Shown here piece after piece: positions 33,267 to 41,893 of a stretch of 64,000 nt of DNA. Source of the DNA: Nocardia salmonicida NBRC 13393 (GTDB taxonomy: Bacteria > Actinomycetota > Actinomycetes > Mycobacteriales > Mycobacteriaceae). The notes under the pieces are model-generated. The model searched no databases. It saw only the letters and a program-made list of their open reading frames with translations, and was not told the origin of the DNA. The translations under genes were made by a program, and so were the position numbers. Numbering within the stretch: position 1 is the stretch's first letter; each line of letters starts with the position of its first letter. The DNA lies in the NCBI RefSeq assembly GCF_001613085.1, contig NZ_BDBR01000041.1:1-64000 (forward strand). Reading direction: 5' to 3'.

Positions 33267-34244
33267 ATGGACACACCAAAGGGATTCGGGTTCCACCGGC
33301 CGTCGGCAGGCGGTTCGGCGCAGACCACGGCAGTCGAGGACCAGACGCACGAGCCCGCGATTCTGGGCGACGACGAGGTGCTCGATCTCTCGGCCGACGA
33401 GGCGGCGGCCAGGGTGAGCGACACCCTGGCCGCACTCGACGCCGAGCTGGTCGGCTTGGCCGCGGTCAAGCGCCGGGTCCGCGAGATCGCCTCGCTGCTC
33501 CAGGTCGACCGGGCGCGCCGCCGGTTCGGGCTCACCACCACGCGACCCACGTTGCACATGAGCTTCACCGGCGGTCCCGGCACCGGCAAGACCACGGTAG
33601 CGCTGCGGATGGCGGCCATCCTGCACGCGCTCGACTACATCAGGGCGCCGCGCGTGCACACCGTCACCCGCGACGACCTGGTCGGCCAGTTCATCGGTCA
33701 CACCGCGCCCAAGACCAAGGAGGCGATCGCCCGCGCGGCCGGGGGAGTGCTGTTCATCGACGAGGCCTACTACCTGTTCCGGCCGGAGAACGAGCGCGAC
33801 TACGGGCAGGAGGTCATCGAGATCCTGCTCACCGAGATGGAGAACGAGCGCGGCGATCTGGTGGTGATCTTCGCCGGCTACCCCGACCGGATGGCGACCT
33901 TCTTCGCCGCCAATCCGGGCCTGAGTTCCCGGGTGCCGCACCATCTCACGTTCGCCGACTACGACCACGCGGAGCTGACCCAGATCGCGGGCCTGATGGT
34001 GGAGTCGGAAGGATTCGCCTTCGACGACGACGCGCACAAGGCGTTCGCCGAGTACCTCACGTTGCGCATGGAGCAGCCCCGGTTCTCCAACGCGCGCAGC
34101 GTGCGCAACGCGATCGAACGCTGCCGGCTGCGGCAGGCCCGCAGGCTGGTCGCGCTCGACCGGCCACTGGGTAAGTCCGACCTCATCACGCTCACCGCCG
34201 AGGACGTCTACGGCAGCAGCGTCTTCGAGCCGGCGCAGGACTGA
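33267..34244 (+). CDS. cbbX: RuBisCO activase CbbX (AAA+)
   Basis: A 325-residue AAA+ ATPase, 4 bases after cbbS. Walker A is GGPGTGKTT (residues 102-110), Walker B GGVLFIDEAYYL, and the pore-loop/arginine region follows in NPGLSSRVPHHLTFADY. The N-terminal 50 residues are Asp/Ala-rich. It removes inhibitory sugar phosphates from red-type RuBisCO by tugging on the large subunit C-terminus and is itself activated by ribulose bisphosphate. It has partial homology to SpoVK-type ATPases, but its position fixes the identity. Confidence 0.96.
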   Translation: MDTPKGFGFHRPSAGGSAQTTAVEDQTHEPAILGDDEVLDLSADEAAARVSDTLAALDAELVGLAAVKRRVREIASLLQVDRARRRFGLTTTRPTLHMSFTGGPGTGKTTVALRMAAILHALDYIRAPRVHTVTRDDLVGQFIGHTAPKTKEAIARAAGGVLFIDEAYYLFRPENERDYGQEVIEILLTEMENERGDLVVIFAGYPDRMATFFAANPGLSSRVPHHLTFADYDHAELTQIAGLMVESEGFAFDDDAHKAFAEYLTLRMEQPRFSNARSVRNAIERCRLRQARRLVALDRPLGKSDLITLTAEDVYGSSVFEPAQD

Positions 34245-34256
34245 GTCACACGCGCG

Positions 34257-34303
34257 GCGGAAAGCCCGATCACCGAGATCTATCAGGTGATCGGGCTTTC
34301 CGC
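34257..34303 (+). terminator. Strong hairpin terminator after cbbLSX
   Basis: An 18-base-pair perfect stem: GCGGAAAGCCCGATCACC (34257-34274) against GGTGATCGGGCTTTCCGC (34286-34303), loop of 11. A short CTTTG follows. It isolates the cbb operon from the molybdoenzyme gene downstream. Confidence 0.85.
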
Positions 34304-34386
34304 TTTGACAAGGGTGGACAATGTGAGAAGCCTTTTGTCGGATATGCCGAACGCGCGGTGCCGCGGAACTGAAAAGAAGCTGACAC

Positions 34387-36663
34387 ATGACCTCTATCGA
34401 GGACCCGGAAGATGATCTGAGCGTGACCCCGCCCAAGACCTGGGCGGTCGGCGTTCCCGCGGTGGCGCACGCGATCGAGTACTCGCTGTCGCAGAACTCC
34501 CCGGTCCGCACCGCGCTCACCTTGCTGAACATCAATCAGACCGACGGTTTCGACTGTCCCGGTTGTGCATGGCCCGAGCCGAAACAACGGCACCGCAACG
34601 AGTACTGCGAAAACGGTGCCAAGCACATCAACGACGAGGCCACCACGCGCCGGGTCACCAGGCAGTTCTTCGCCGAGCATCCCGTCGCCGAGCTCGACAC
34701 CATGTCCGATTACTGGCTCAACCAGCAGGGCAGGCTCACCGAGCCGATGGTGAAGCGTCCCGGCGCCACCCACTACGAGCCCATCGACTGGGACGACGCC
34801 TTCGCCCTGATGGCACGCGAGCTGCGCGGCCTCGCCACCCCCGACGAGGCCCTGTTCTACACCTCGGGGCGACTCAACAACGAGGCCGCGTTCCTGCTGC
34901 AACTGTTCGCCCGCTCCTACGGCACCAACAACCTGCCCGACTGCTCGAACCTGTGCCACGAGTCGAGCGGTTCCGCGCTGAACCAGACCATCGGCGTCGG
35001 CAAGGGCACCGTGTCGCTCGACGACATCTACGAAGCCGACCTGATCTTCGTCGTCGGCCAGAACCCCGGCACGAACCATCCGCGCATGCTGACGGCGTTG
35101 GAACAGACCAAACGCAACGGCGGCAAGATCGTGGCGGTGAACCCGCTGCCCGAGGCCGGGCTGATCCGGTTCAAGAACCCGCAGAAGGCGCGCGGGGTGA
35201 TCGGACGCGGCACCGAGATCGCCGACATCTTCCTCAAGATCCGCCCCGGCGGCGACCTCGCCCTGTTCCAGATGCTGAACAAACTGCTCCTCGACGCCGA
35301 GGACGCAGCGCCGGGCACGGTGCTCGACCACGAGTTCATCGCCGCGCACACCACCGGCTTCGACGCCTTCGCCGAGCACGCGAGGACGTTGAGCTGGGAC
35401 CACGCGCTCCTCGCGACGGGACTGGCACGCGCGGAGATCGAAGCCGTCCACCAGCAGGTGCTCGCCAGCAAGAAGATCATCGTGTGCTGGGCGATGGGTC
35501 TGACCCAGCACAAGCACGGCGTGCCGACCATCCGCGAGATCGTCGACTTCCAGCTGCTGCGGGGCAACCTCGGGCGTCCGGGGGCGGGGGTGTGCCCGGT
35601 CCGTGGGCACAGCAATGTTCAGGGCGACCGCACCATGGGCATCTGGGAGCGGATGCCGCAGTCGTTCATGGACGCCCTCGGCAAGGAGTTCGAGTTCACC
35701 CCGCCCACGGCCCACGGGCTGGACGCGGTCGGTTCCATCCGGGCCATGCGCGACGGCAAGGCGAAGGTATTCGTCGGTGTCGCAGGTAATTTCGTGCGGG
35801 CCACACCCGACAGCGAGGTCACCGAGGCAGCCCTTCGGCAGTGCTCGCTGACCGTGCAGATCTCCACCAAACTCAACCGCTCCCACACGGTCTGCGGCGC
35901 GACGGCACTGATCCTGCCCACGCTGGGCCGCAGCGATCGCGATATCCAGGCCACCGGCGAGCAGTTCTACACGGTCGAGGATTCGATGAGCCAGGTGCGC
36001 ACGTCGCGGGGGCGGCTCGACCCGGCCGCACCGGACCTGCTGAGCGAGGTCGCGATCATCTCCCGGCTGGCGCGCAGCACACTGGGGACGGAGTCCACGA
36101 TTCCGTGGGAGGAATTCGTCGCCGACTACAGCACCGTGCGCGACCGTATCTCCCGGGTCGTGCCCGGCTTCGAGAACTTCGGCGAACGGGTCACCGCGCC
36201 GGGCGGGATGCTGCTGGTCAATCCGGTCAACAAGGGCATCTACCGCACCGCGAGCGGTAAGGCCGAGTTCACCCGCAACGACTTCGACATGATCGACGCG
36301 CCGCCGGGATACCTTGTGCTGCAATCACTGCGGTCCCACGATCAGTGGAACACCATTCCGTACGCGGGCAACGATCGCTACCGGGGCATCCACAACGCCC
36401 GTCGGGTGGTAATGGTCAACCCCGACGACCTCGCCGAGCGGGGGATCGCCGACGGTGCGCTGGTCGACATTGTGAGCATCTGGCACGACGGCACCGAGCG
36501 GCGGGCGGAGAAATTCGTCGCCGTGGGATATCCGGCCAGTCGTGGTTCGGCGGCCGCTTACTACCCGGAGACCAATGTGCTGGTTCCGCTCGACAGCGTG
36601 GCCGACGTCAGCAACACGCCGACGTCGAAGGGCATCATCGTCCGGCTGGAGCCTGTGGCCTGA
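34387..36663 (+). CDS. FdhF/YdeP family molybdopterin oxidoreductase
   Basis: A 758-residue molybdo-bis-PGD enzyme. The N-terminus has GFDCPGCAWPEP (Cys57, Cys60), the reduced Cys pair typical of YdeP-type formate-dehydrogenase-like proteins; the full four-cysteine Fe-S motif of FDH-H is not evident. The molybdenum-ligand region reads CSNLCHESSGSALNQT (Cys190 candidate). Cofactor contacts include VVGQNPGTNHPRML, GWAMG-like and PVRGHSNVQGDRTMGIWER. The C-terminal MopB domain has VMVNPDDLAERGIADGALVD. The actual substrate is unproven; formate oxidation would supply reductant for the neighbouring Calvin cycle. Confidence 0.85.
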   Translation: MTSIEDPEDDLSVTPPKTWAVGVPAVAHAIEYSLSQNSPVRTALTLLNINQTDGFDCPGCAWPEPKQRHRNEYCENGAKHINDEATTRRVTRQFFAEHPVAELDTMSDYWLNQQGRLTEPMVKRPGATHYEPIDWDDAFALMARELRGLATPDEALFYTSGRLNNEAAFLLQLFARSYGTNNLPDCSNLCHESSGSALNQTIGVGKGTVSLDDIYEADLIFVVGQNPGTNHPRMLTALEQTKRNGGKIVAVNPLPEAGLIRFKNPQKARGVIGRGTEIADIFLKIRPGGDLALFQMLNKLLLDAEDAAPGTVLDHEFIAAHTTGFDAFAEHARTLSWDHALLATGLARAEIEAVHQQVLASKKIIVCWAMGLTQHKHGVPTIREIVDFQLLRGNLGRPGAGVCPVRGHSNVQGDRTMGIWERMPQSFMDALGKEFEFTPPTAHGLDAVGSIRAMRDGKAKVFVGVAGNFVRATPDSEVTEAALRQCSLTVQISTKLNRSHTVCGATALILPTLGRSDRDIQATGEQFYTVEDSMSQVRTSRGRLDPAAPDLLSEVAIISRLARSTLGTESTIPWEEFVADYSTVRDRISRVVPGFENFGERVTAPGGMLLVNPVNKGIYRTASGKAEFTRNDFDMIDAPPGYLVLQSLRSHDQWNTIPYAGNDRYRGIHNARRVVMVNPDDLAERGIADGALVDIVSIWHDGTERRAEKFVAVGYPASRGSAAAYYPETNVLVPLDSVADVSNTPTSKGIIVRLEPVA

Positions 36664-36752
36664 CGCAGAGCGCATCCCCGGCGTCGCGGACTGCCCGCCG
36701 AGTGCACGGGCGGTGACGCACGGAGATCTGCGGGCATAGATACACTGCCCTT

Positions 36753-37616
36753 ATGTCCGTGCGTACCCGCCAGCCACTAGTTCCCGGCACCCAGTCGCCG
36801 ATCCGGGAAGTTCCCCGCTCCATCGAGCGGCCCGAATACGTCTGGAAGAAGACCGCGAACGAGGGCAACGAGCCCTGGGTGCAGACCGCCGAGACCATCG
36901 AGAAGATGCGGATCGCGGGCAAGATCGCGGCGCAGGCGCTCGAAGAAGCGGGCAAGGCCGTGGTGCCCGGCGTCACCACCGACGAGCTCGACCGGATCGC
37001 TCACGAGTACATGTGCGACCACGGCGCCTACCCCTCCACACTGGGCTACAAGGGTTTTCCCAAGTCCTGCTGCACCTCGCTCAACGAGGTCATCTGCCAC
37101 GGCATCCCCGACTCGACGGTGGTCGAAGACGGTGACATCGTCAATATCGACGTCACCGCGTTCATCCACGGCGTGCACGGCGACACCAACAAGACCTTCC
37201 TGGCCGGCGATGTCGACGAGGAGGTGCGCCTGCTCGTCGAGCGCACCGAGGAGGCCACCAACCGGGCGATCAAGGCGGTCAAGCCGGGTCGCGCCCTGAA
37301 CGTGGTCGGCCGCGTCATCGAGGCCTACGCCAACCGCTTCGGCTACGGCGTGGTGCGTGACTTCACCGGTCACGGCGTCGGCCCCACCTTCCACAGCGGC
37401 CTGGTGGTGCTGCACTACGATCAGCCCAACATCGAGTCGGTGATCGAGCCCGGCATGACCTTCACGATCGAGCCGATGATCAACCTCGGCGGCATCGACT
37501 ACGACATCTGGGACGACGGCTGGACCGTGGTCACCCAGGATCGCAAGTGGACGGCTCAGTTCGAGCACACACTGGTCGTCACCGAGACAGGCGCGGAAAT
37601 CCTGACCCTGCCGTGA
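36753..37616 (+). CDS. map: Type I methionine aminopeptidase (MapB-like)
   Basis: A 287-residue metallo-aminopeptidase that removes the initiator Met from nascent proteins. The N-terminal extension (QPLVPGTQSPIREVPRSIER with WKKTA) carries the SH3-binding-like PxxP region of mycobacterial MapB. The metal ligands are Asp in NIDVTAFIHGVHGD, His in FTGHGVGPTFH and Glu in FTIEPMI and QFEHTLVV. It ends with overlap to cobQ (GTGA). In M. tuberculosis mapB opens the same syntenic region. Confidence 0.95.
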   Translation: MSVRTRQPLVPGTQSPIREVPRSIERPEYVWKKTANEGNEPWVQTAETIEKMRIAGKIAAQALEEAGKAVVPGVTTDELDRIAHEYMCDHGAYPSTLGYKGFPKSCCTSLNEVICHGIPDSTVVEDGDIVNIDVTAFIHGVHGDTNKTFLAGDVDEEVRLLVERTEEATNRAIKAVKPGRALNVVGRVIEAYANRFGYGVVRDFTGHGVGPTFHSGLVVLHYDQPNIESVIEPGMTFTIEPMINLGGIDYDIWDDGWTVVTQDRKWTAQFEHTLVVTETGAEILTLP

Positions 37617-39238
37617 ATCCGGCGGGCGCTCGCGCTGACGAGGCCGACGTAGCGCCGCGCGGGGCGCTGCTCATCGCGGGTACCACCTCCGACGCCGGGA
37701 AAAGCGTTGTGGTGGCGGGTATCTGCCGCATGCTGGCCCGGCGTGGGGTGCGGGTGGCGCCGTTCAAGGCGCAGAACATGTCGAACAACTCGGTCGTCAC
37801 GCTCGACGGCGGGGAGATCGGGCGTGCGCAGGCGTTACAGGCGCGCGCGTGCGGGCTGGAGCCGAGCGTGCGGTTCAATCCGGTGCTGTTGAAGCCCGGT
37901 AGTGATCGCCGTTCGCAGTTGGTGGTTCGCGGCAAGGCCGTCGGAACGGTCGGCGCGCGTGACTATTTCACCCGACGGCAGGAGTTGCGCGAAGTCGTCG
38001 CGGCTGAATTGGCCTCGTTACGTGACGAATTCGACGTGGTGATCTGTGAGGGGGCGGGCTCACCGGCCGAAATCAATCTCCGGGCCACCGATCTCGCGAA
38101 CATGGGGTTGGCGCGCGCCGCCGAGATCCCGGTCCTGGTGGTCGGCGATATCGATCGAGGTGGGGTCCTCGCTCACCTGTTCGGCACCGTCGCGGTCCTG
38201 GAACCCGAAGACCAGCAACTGATCTCGGGCTTCATCATCAACAAGTTCCGCGGCGACGTGTCCCTGCTGCAACCCGGCTTGGACCAGCTCGCCACCCTGA
38301 CCGGCCGCCCCACCCTCGGCGTCCTCCCGTTCGCCGAGGACCTCTGGCTCGACGCCGAAGACTCCCTCGGCACCATCTCCGGTGCCCCGGTGGGCCGACC
38401 AGGCCCGCCCCACGGCGCCGATTGGCTCACCGTGGCCGCCATCCGGCTGCCTCGCATCTCCAACTCCACCGACATCGAAGCCCTCGCCTGCGAACCCGGC
38501 GTAGCGGTTCGCTGGGCCGACAGTCCCCACCAACTGGCCACCGCCGACCTCGTCGTCGTGCCGGGTTCGAAAGCGACCATTTCGGATCTGGAGTGGTTGC
38601 GCGCCAACGGGATAGGGGAAGCCCTCCGCTCCCGCGCCGCGGCGGGCCGCCCCATCCTCGGCATCTGCGGCGGCTACCAGATGCTCGGCCGACGCATCGT
38701 CGACGGCGTCGAGCACAGGGCCGCGCAATCACCGACGCCCACGGCGACACCCGATCACCTCGGTATCGAATCCCTGGCGACCAGGCGGCCAACGGTGGCG
38801 GACGGCCTCGGCCTTCTCGAACTCGACATCGAATTCGCGGACCCCAAGATCGCCCGTCAGGTGACCGGTGCGGCGGGCTCGATTCGCGTGCACGGCTACG
38901 AGATCCATCACGGTAGGGTGACCCACACCGCCGACCCCGCCTGGCTGACCATCGAGGGCGACGATGAAGGCAGCGCGCGAGCCGCGATCTGGGGTACCCA
39001 CGTCCACGGACTCCTCGAATCCGACGGGTTCCGCCGCACCTGGCTCACCGAAGTCGCCGCCCGAGCCGGACGCACCGGTTTCACCGTCGCCCCCGACACC
39101 TCGGTGGCGGCCGTCAGGTCCGCGCAACTCGACCTTCTCGCCGACCTCGTCGAGCGACACGTCGACCTCGCGGCGCTGGATCGGCTGATCCGCGACGGCG
39201 CCCCGGCCGATATCCCGGTCATCCGAACCTCCCGGTGA
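37613..39238 (+). CDS. cobQ: Cobyric acid synthase
   Basis: A 541-residue glutamine-dependent amidotransferase that amidates the b, d, e and g side chains of adenosylcobyrinic acid a,c-diamide. The GTG start at 37613 overlaps the map stop. The N-terminal dethiobiotin-synthetase-like ATPase has GTTSDAGKSVVVAG, then APFKAQNMSNNSVVTLDGGE and CEGAGSPAEINL. The C-terminal class I glutaminase has the nucleophile Cys in ILGICGGYQMLG and His in IWGTHVHGLLES. It is separated from the other cob genes by about 8 kb. Confidence 0.95.
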   Translation: MNPAGARADEADVAPRGALLIAGTTSDAGKSVVVAGICRMLARRGVRVAPFKAQNMSNNSVVTLDGGEIGRAQALQARACGLEPSVRFNPVLLKPGSDRRSQLVVRGKAVGTVGARDYFTRRQELREVVAAELASLRDEFDVVICEGAGSPAEINLRATDLANMGLARAAEIPVLVVGDIDRGGVLAHLFGTVAVLEPEDQQLISGFIINKFRGDVSLLQPGLDQLATLTGRPTLGVLPFAEDLWLDAEDSLGTISGAPVGRPGPPHGADWLTVAAIRLPRISNSTDIEALACEPGVAVRWADSPHQLATADLVVVPGSKATISDLEWLRANGIGEALRSRAAAGRPILGICGGYQMLGRRIVDGVEHRAAQSPTPTATPDHLGIESLATRRPTVADGLGLLELDIEFADPKIARQVTGAAGSIRVHGYEIHHGRVTHTADPAWLTIEGDDEGSARAAIWGTHVHGLLESDGFRRTWLTEVAARAGRTGFTVAPDTSVAAVRSAQLDLLADLVERHVDLAALDRLIRDGAPADIPVIRTSR

Positions 39239-39269
39239 TCCTGGCGCCGGTAGCTGCGGACGCGGCGCC

Positions 39270-39306
39270 GTGGTGCCGGGTATGCCGATACGGCACCACT
39301 GTTTTG
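39270..39306 (+). terminator. Intrinsic terminator after cobQ
   Basis: GTGGTGCCG (39270-39278) pairs with CGGCACCAC (39291-39299) around a 12-base loop, followed by TGTTTTG. This is a good Rho-independent terminator 32 bases after the cobQ stop. Confidence 0.78.
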
Positions 39307-39447
39307 TAACCTGTTCTACCATTGACGGCACCGATTGCTGGAGTCCAGGACGAGCTCATGCAGGACTGATTAGGTCAGTTTCGGCCAGTGAGTAGAACGT
39401 GTTCACGGCGGTGTGTAGTCGATGCCGATGGTCTACGGGGAGTGATT

Positions 39448-41085
39448 GTGCAGTTCAATCTGGCGGATGTCTTCGAAACGGTGGCCGCGGCCGTTCCCGA
39501 CCGTGTCGCGCTGACCTATGAGGGTGAGAACGTCACCTACGCCCAGCTCGACGGCGAGGCGAGCAAGGTGGCGGCGATGCTGTCGCAGGCGGGCATCGGG
39601 GAGGGCGACCATGTCTCGTTGTTCCTCCAGAACAGCGTCGAGCACGTCCATTCCCTCCTCGGCCTGATCAAGATCCGCGCGGCGCCGATCAGGGTCAACT
39701 ACCGCTACACGCCCGCCGAACTCGAGTACATCTTCACGAATTCGGACTCGGTCGCTGTCATCGTCGAACTGCCGGAGCATCAGCGAACGCTGGCGGAGCT
39801 CCTCGCGGCATGCCCGCTGGTCCGCACGGTGATCGTGATCGGCGAGCTCGACGACGAGCTGCGCGCCGCGGCGGCCGCTCGATCCGTCGCCGTGGTTTCC
39901 TTCGCCGATCACGAAACACTTTCTGCCGCAGTGGAGTTCGCGCCTCGTACGGGAGACGAGCTGTACGTGCTCTACACCGGTGGCACCACCGGATACCCGA
40001 AGGGCGTGATGTGGCGCCACGACGACTTCTTCCGCAAGCCGCTCTCCGGCGGAAATCCCTACGGCACCGACCCGCGCGCCGACCTCGCCGAGATCGCCGC
40101 CGCCGCGAAAGAGTTTCCGGAGCTGTCCTTCTTGGTAGCCGCGCCGCTCATGCACGGAGCGGCCCTGTATTCGCTGTTCACGTTCTTCACGCTCGGCGCC
40201 CGCGTGGTGCTCATGCGCGACTTCGACTCGCAACGCGTTGTCGAGGCGATCGAGCGGGAGCGGATCCAAGTGATCCTCATCGTCGGCGATGGCATGGGGC
40301 TACCGCTGGTCGACGAGATGGAACGCCGTCAGGGCCAGATCGACCTGAGCTCGCTGTTCTCGATCACCTCCGGTGGCGCGATCTGGTCGGTCAGGGTGCG
40401 CGAACGGATGCTGGCGGTCAAGCCGGATCTGCTGCTGCGGGACAACTTCGGGGCCTCCGAATCCGGCAACGACGGTGCCTTCACCGTCGACGAGCAGGGC
40501 AACCTGCGCATGCCGTCGTCATCGACGATGCTGCTCGTCGACGAGGACCTCGCCGACATCGCGCCGGGCAGCGACCAGATCGGGTACATCGCCCGCGTCG
40601 GCAACGTTCCGCTCGGCTACTACAAGGACGAGGATAAGTCCGCCCGCACCTTCCGCACCCGCGTCGACGGCACGCGGATGTCGATCCTCGGTGACATGGG
40701 GCGCGTCGAAGCCGACGGCACCATCGTGTTCCTCGGGCGTGGTTCGCAATGCATCAACACCGGCGGCGAGAAGGTGTTCGCCGAAGAGGTCGAGGCGGTA
40801 CTGCACGCCCACCCGTCGATCGCTGACGCGCTCGTCGTCCCGGTACCCGACGAGCGCATGGGGCAGAAGGTGGCCGCTGTCATCGCTACCTACCCGGACG
40901 CGCCGACACTGACGCTAGACGACGTCCAGCAGCACTGCCGAACGTCGTTGGCGGGATACAAAGTGCCGCGCGCGATGAGGACCGTCGTCGAGATCAAGCG
41001 AACCCCTGCCGGCAAAGCCGACTACCGGTGGGCCACCGAGATCGCGCGTGGTCAGGCGCACATCGGAAGCGAGGTGTCCGCGTGA
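39448..41085 (+). CDS. Acyl-CoA synthetase, FadD family
   Basis: A 545-residue ANL adenylating enzyme that starts at GTG 39448 (RBS GGGGAG). It shows VFETVAAAVPDRVALTYEGE (N-terminus), the AMP/phosphate loop LYTGGTTGYPKGVMWRHDDF, the adenine-binding FGASESGNDGAF and the hinge GRGSQCINTGGEKVFAEEVE. The C-terminal catalytic Lys lies in RTPAGKADY. The sequence resembles mycobacterial FadD enzymes of the steroid side-chain group, but the substrate cannot be fixed. It is monocistronic. Confidence 0.88.
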   Translation: MQFNLADVFETVAAAVPDRVALTYEGENVTYAQLDGEASKVAAMLSQAGIGEGDHVSLFLQNSVEHVHSLLGLIKIRAAPIRVNYRYTPAELEYIFTNSDSVAVIVELPEHQRTLAELLAACPLVRTVIVIGELDDELRAAAAARSVAVVSFADHETLSAAVEFAPRTGDELYVLYTGGTTGYPKGVMWRHDDFFRKPLSGGNPYGTDPRADLAEIAAAAKEFPELSFLVAAPLMHGAALYSLFTFFTLGARVVLMRDFDSQRVVEAIERERIQVILIVGDGMGLPLVDEMERRQGQIDLSSLFSITSGGAIWSVRVRERMLAVKPDLLLRDNFGASESGNDGAFTVDEQGNLRMPSSSTMLLVDEDLADIAPGSDQIGYIARVGNVPLGYYKDEDKSARTFRTRVDGTRMSILGDMGRVEADGTIVFLGRGSQCINTGGEKVFAEEVEAVLHAHPSIADALVVPVPDERMGQKVAAVIATYPDAPTLTLDDVQQHCRTSLAGYKVPRAMRTVVEIKRTPAGKADYRWATEIARGQAHIGSEVSA

Positions 41086-41270
41086 CCCGTGCTCGCGCGG
41101 ATCACCCGCTGTGCGGCCGGTCTCCTCACAGCGGTGGGGTCGGCGTTGTGACAGGTTTGGCAATTTCGGCATCGCGGACAGTGAAAGCCCAGTACACGGG
41201 GGTGTGGCGATCGGCAAGGCGCGTCGGAACCGTCGGCGTAGTTCAGCCCGGCCGTGTACCGTAACCCGGC

Positions 41271-41834
41271 ATGAAATCTCGGCAGATCACGGTCGGTGAC
41301 CAGGCCAGGACGGTGCGGGTCGACGGACCCTCCTCGCGGCACAATGTGCTGCTGCTTCCCGATGCGGACGACCCTGCCGACGTGTTCGACACGGTGTGCA
41401 CGCGGCTGCACGAGTCCGATTTGCAGACCATCGTCGTGGAGTCGACCGAGGGGCTCGACCCGGCGGGCGTGCTCACGATTCTCGACGAACTCGACCTGCC
41501 CTACGTGAACGTCGCGGGGCGTGGGTCGGGCGCGGAGTTGGCCTGGCGGGTGTGCGCAGGCCGGTTCGGGCGGTTCATGAGCCTGGTAGTCGCCGATCAC
41601 GGACACCCGGCTGTTCCCGACGCCGACGGCCGCGTCCCCGACGCGTCCTGTCCGCCGCTGGAGCTGCCCGTCACCATGCTGGTCACCAAGAGCCTGCCCC
41701 GGGCCACCGCCGACGCCTCCGGCCGCTATGTCTACGGCGAATTCCGGGTCGTCCCACTGGAAGTCCACAACATCGCCACCGAAGCCGGCCACGAATTCGC
41801 CACCGAAATCGTTCTGCGCACCAGCCTCTGGTAG
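41271..41834 (+). CDS. Conserved hypothetical protein with minimal alpha/beta-hydrolase-like fold
   Basis: A 187-residue protein starting at ATG 41271. Predicted strands and loops (NVLLLPDADDPADVFDTVCT; DLQTIVVESTEGLDPAGVLT; YVNVAGRGSGAELAWRVCAG; RFMSLVVADHGHPAVPDADG) resemble a shortened alpha/beta hydrolase in which GRGSGA replaces the nucleophile elbow. The catalytic acid and His are not recognisable. Such short proteins are seen in Nocardia and mycobacteria. No signal peptide. It is convergent with the hydrolase at 41894 across a strong terminator. Confidence 0.6.
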   Translation: MKSRQITVGDQARTVRVDGPSSRHNVLLLPDADDPADVFDTVCTRLHESDLQTIVVESTEGLDPAGVLTILDELDLPYVNVAGRGSGAELAWRVCAGRFGRFMSLVVADHGHPAVPDADGRVPDASCPPLELPVTMLVTKSLPRATADASGRYVYGEFRVVPLEVHNIATEAGHEFATEIVLRTSLW

Positions 41835-41848
41835 GCGCCGACCGAGAT

Positions 41849-41883
41849 CACCGGGCTCTGACGTGGTGCGTCAGAGCCCGGTG
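41849..41883. terminator. Bidirectional terminator between convergent genes
   Basis: CACCGGGCTCTGACG (41849-41863) pairs over 15 bases with CGTCAGAGCCCGGTG (41869-41883) around TGGTG. It lies exactly between the convergent stop codons at 41834 and 41894. Confidence 0.82.
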
Positions 41884-41893
41884 TCGGTCCGGC

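Noticed and set aside
34270..36324. Long open frame antisense to the molybdoenzyme gene
   Set aside because: The plus-strand frame carries the molybdopterin motifs; the antisense product has no recognisable domain.
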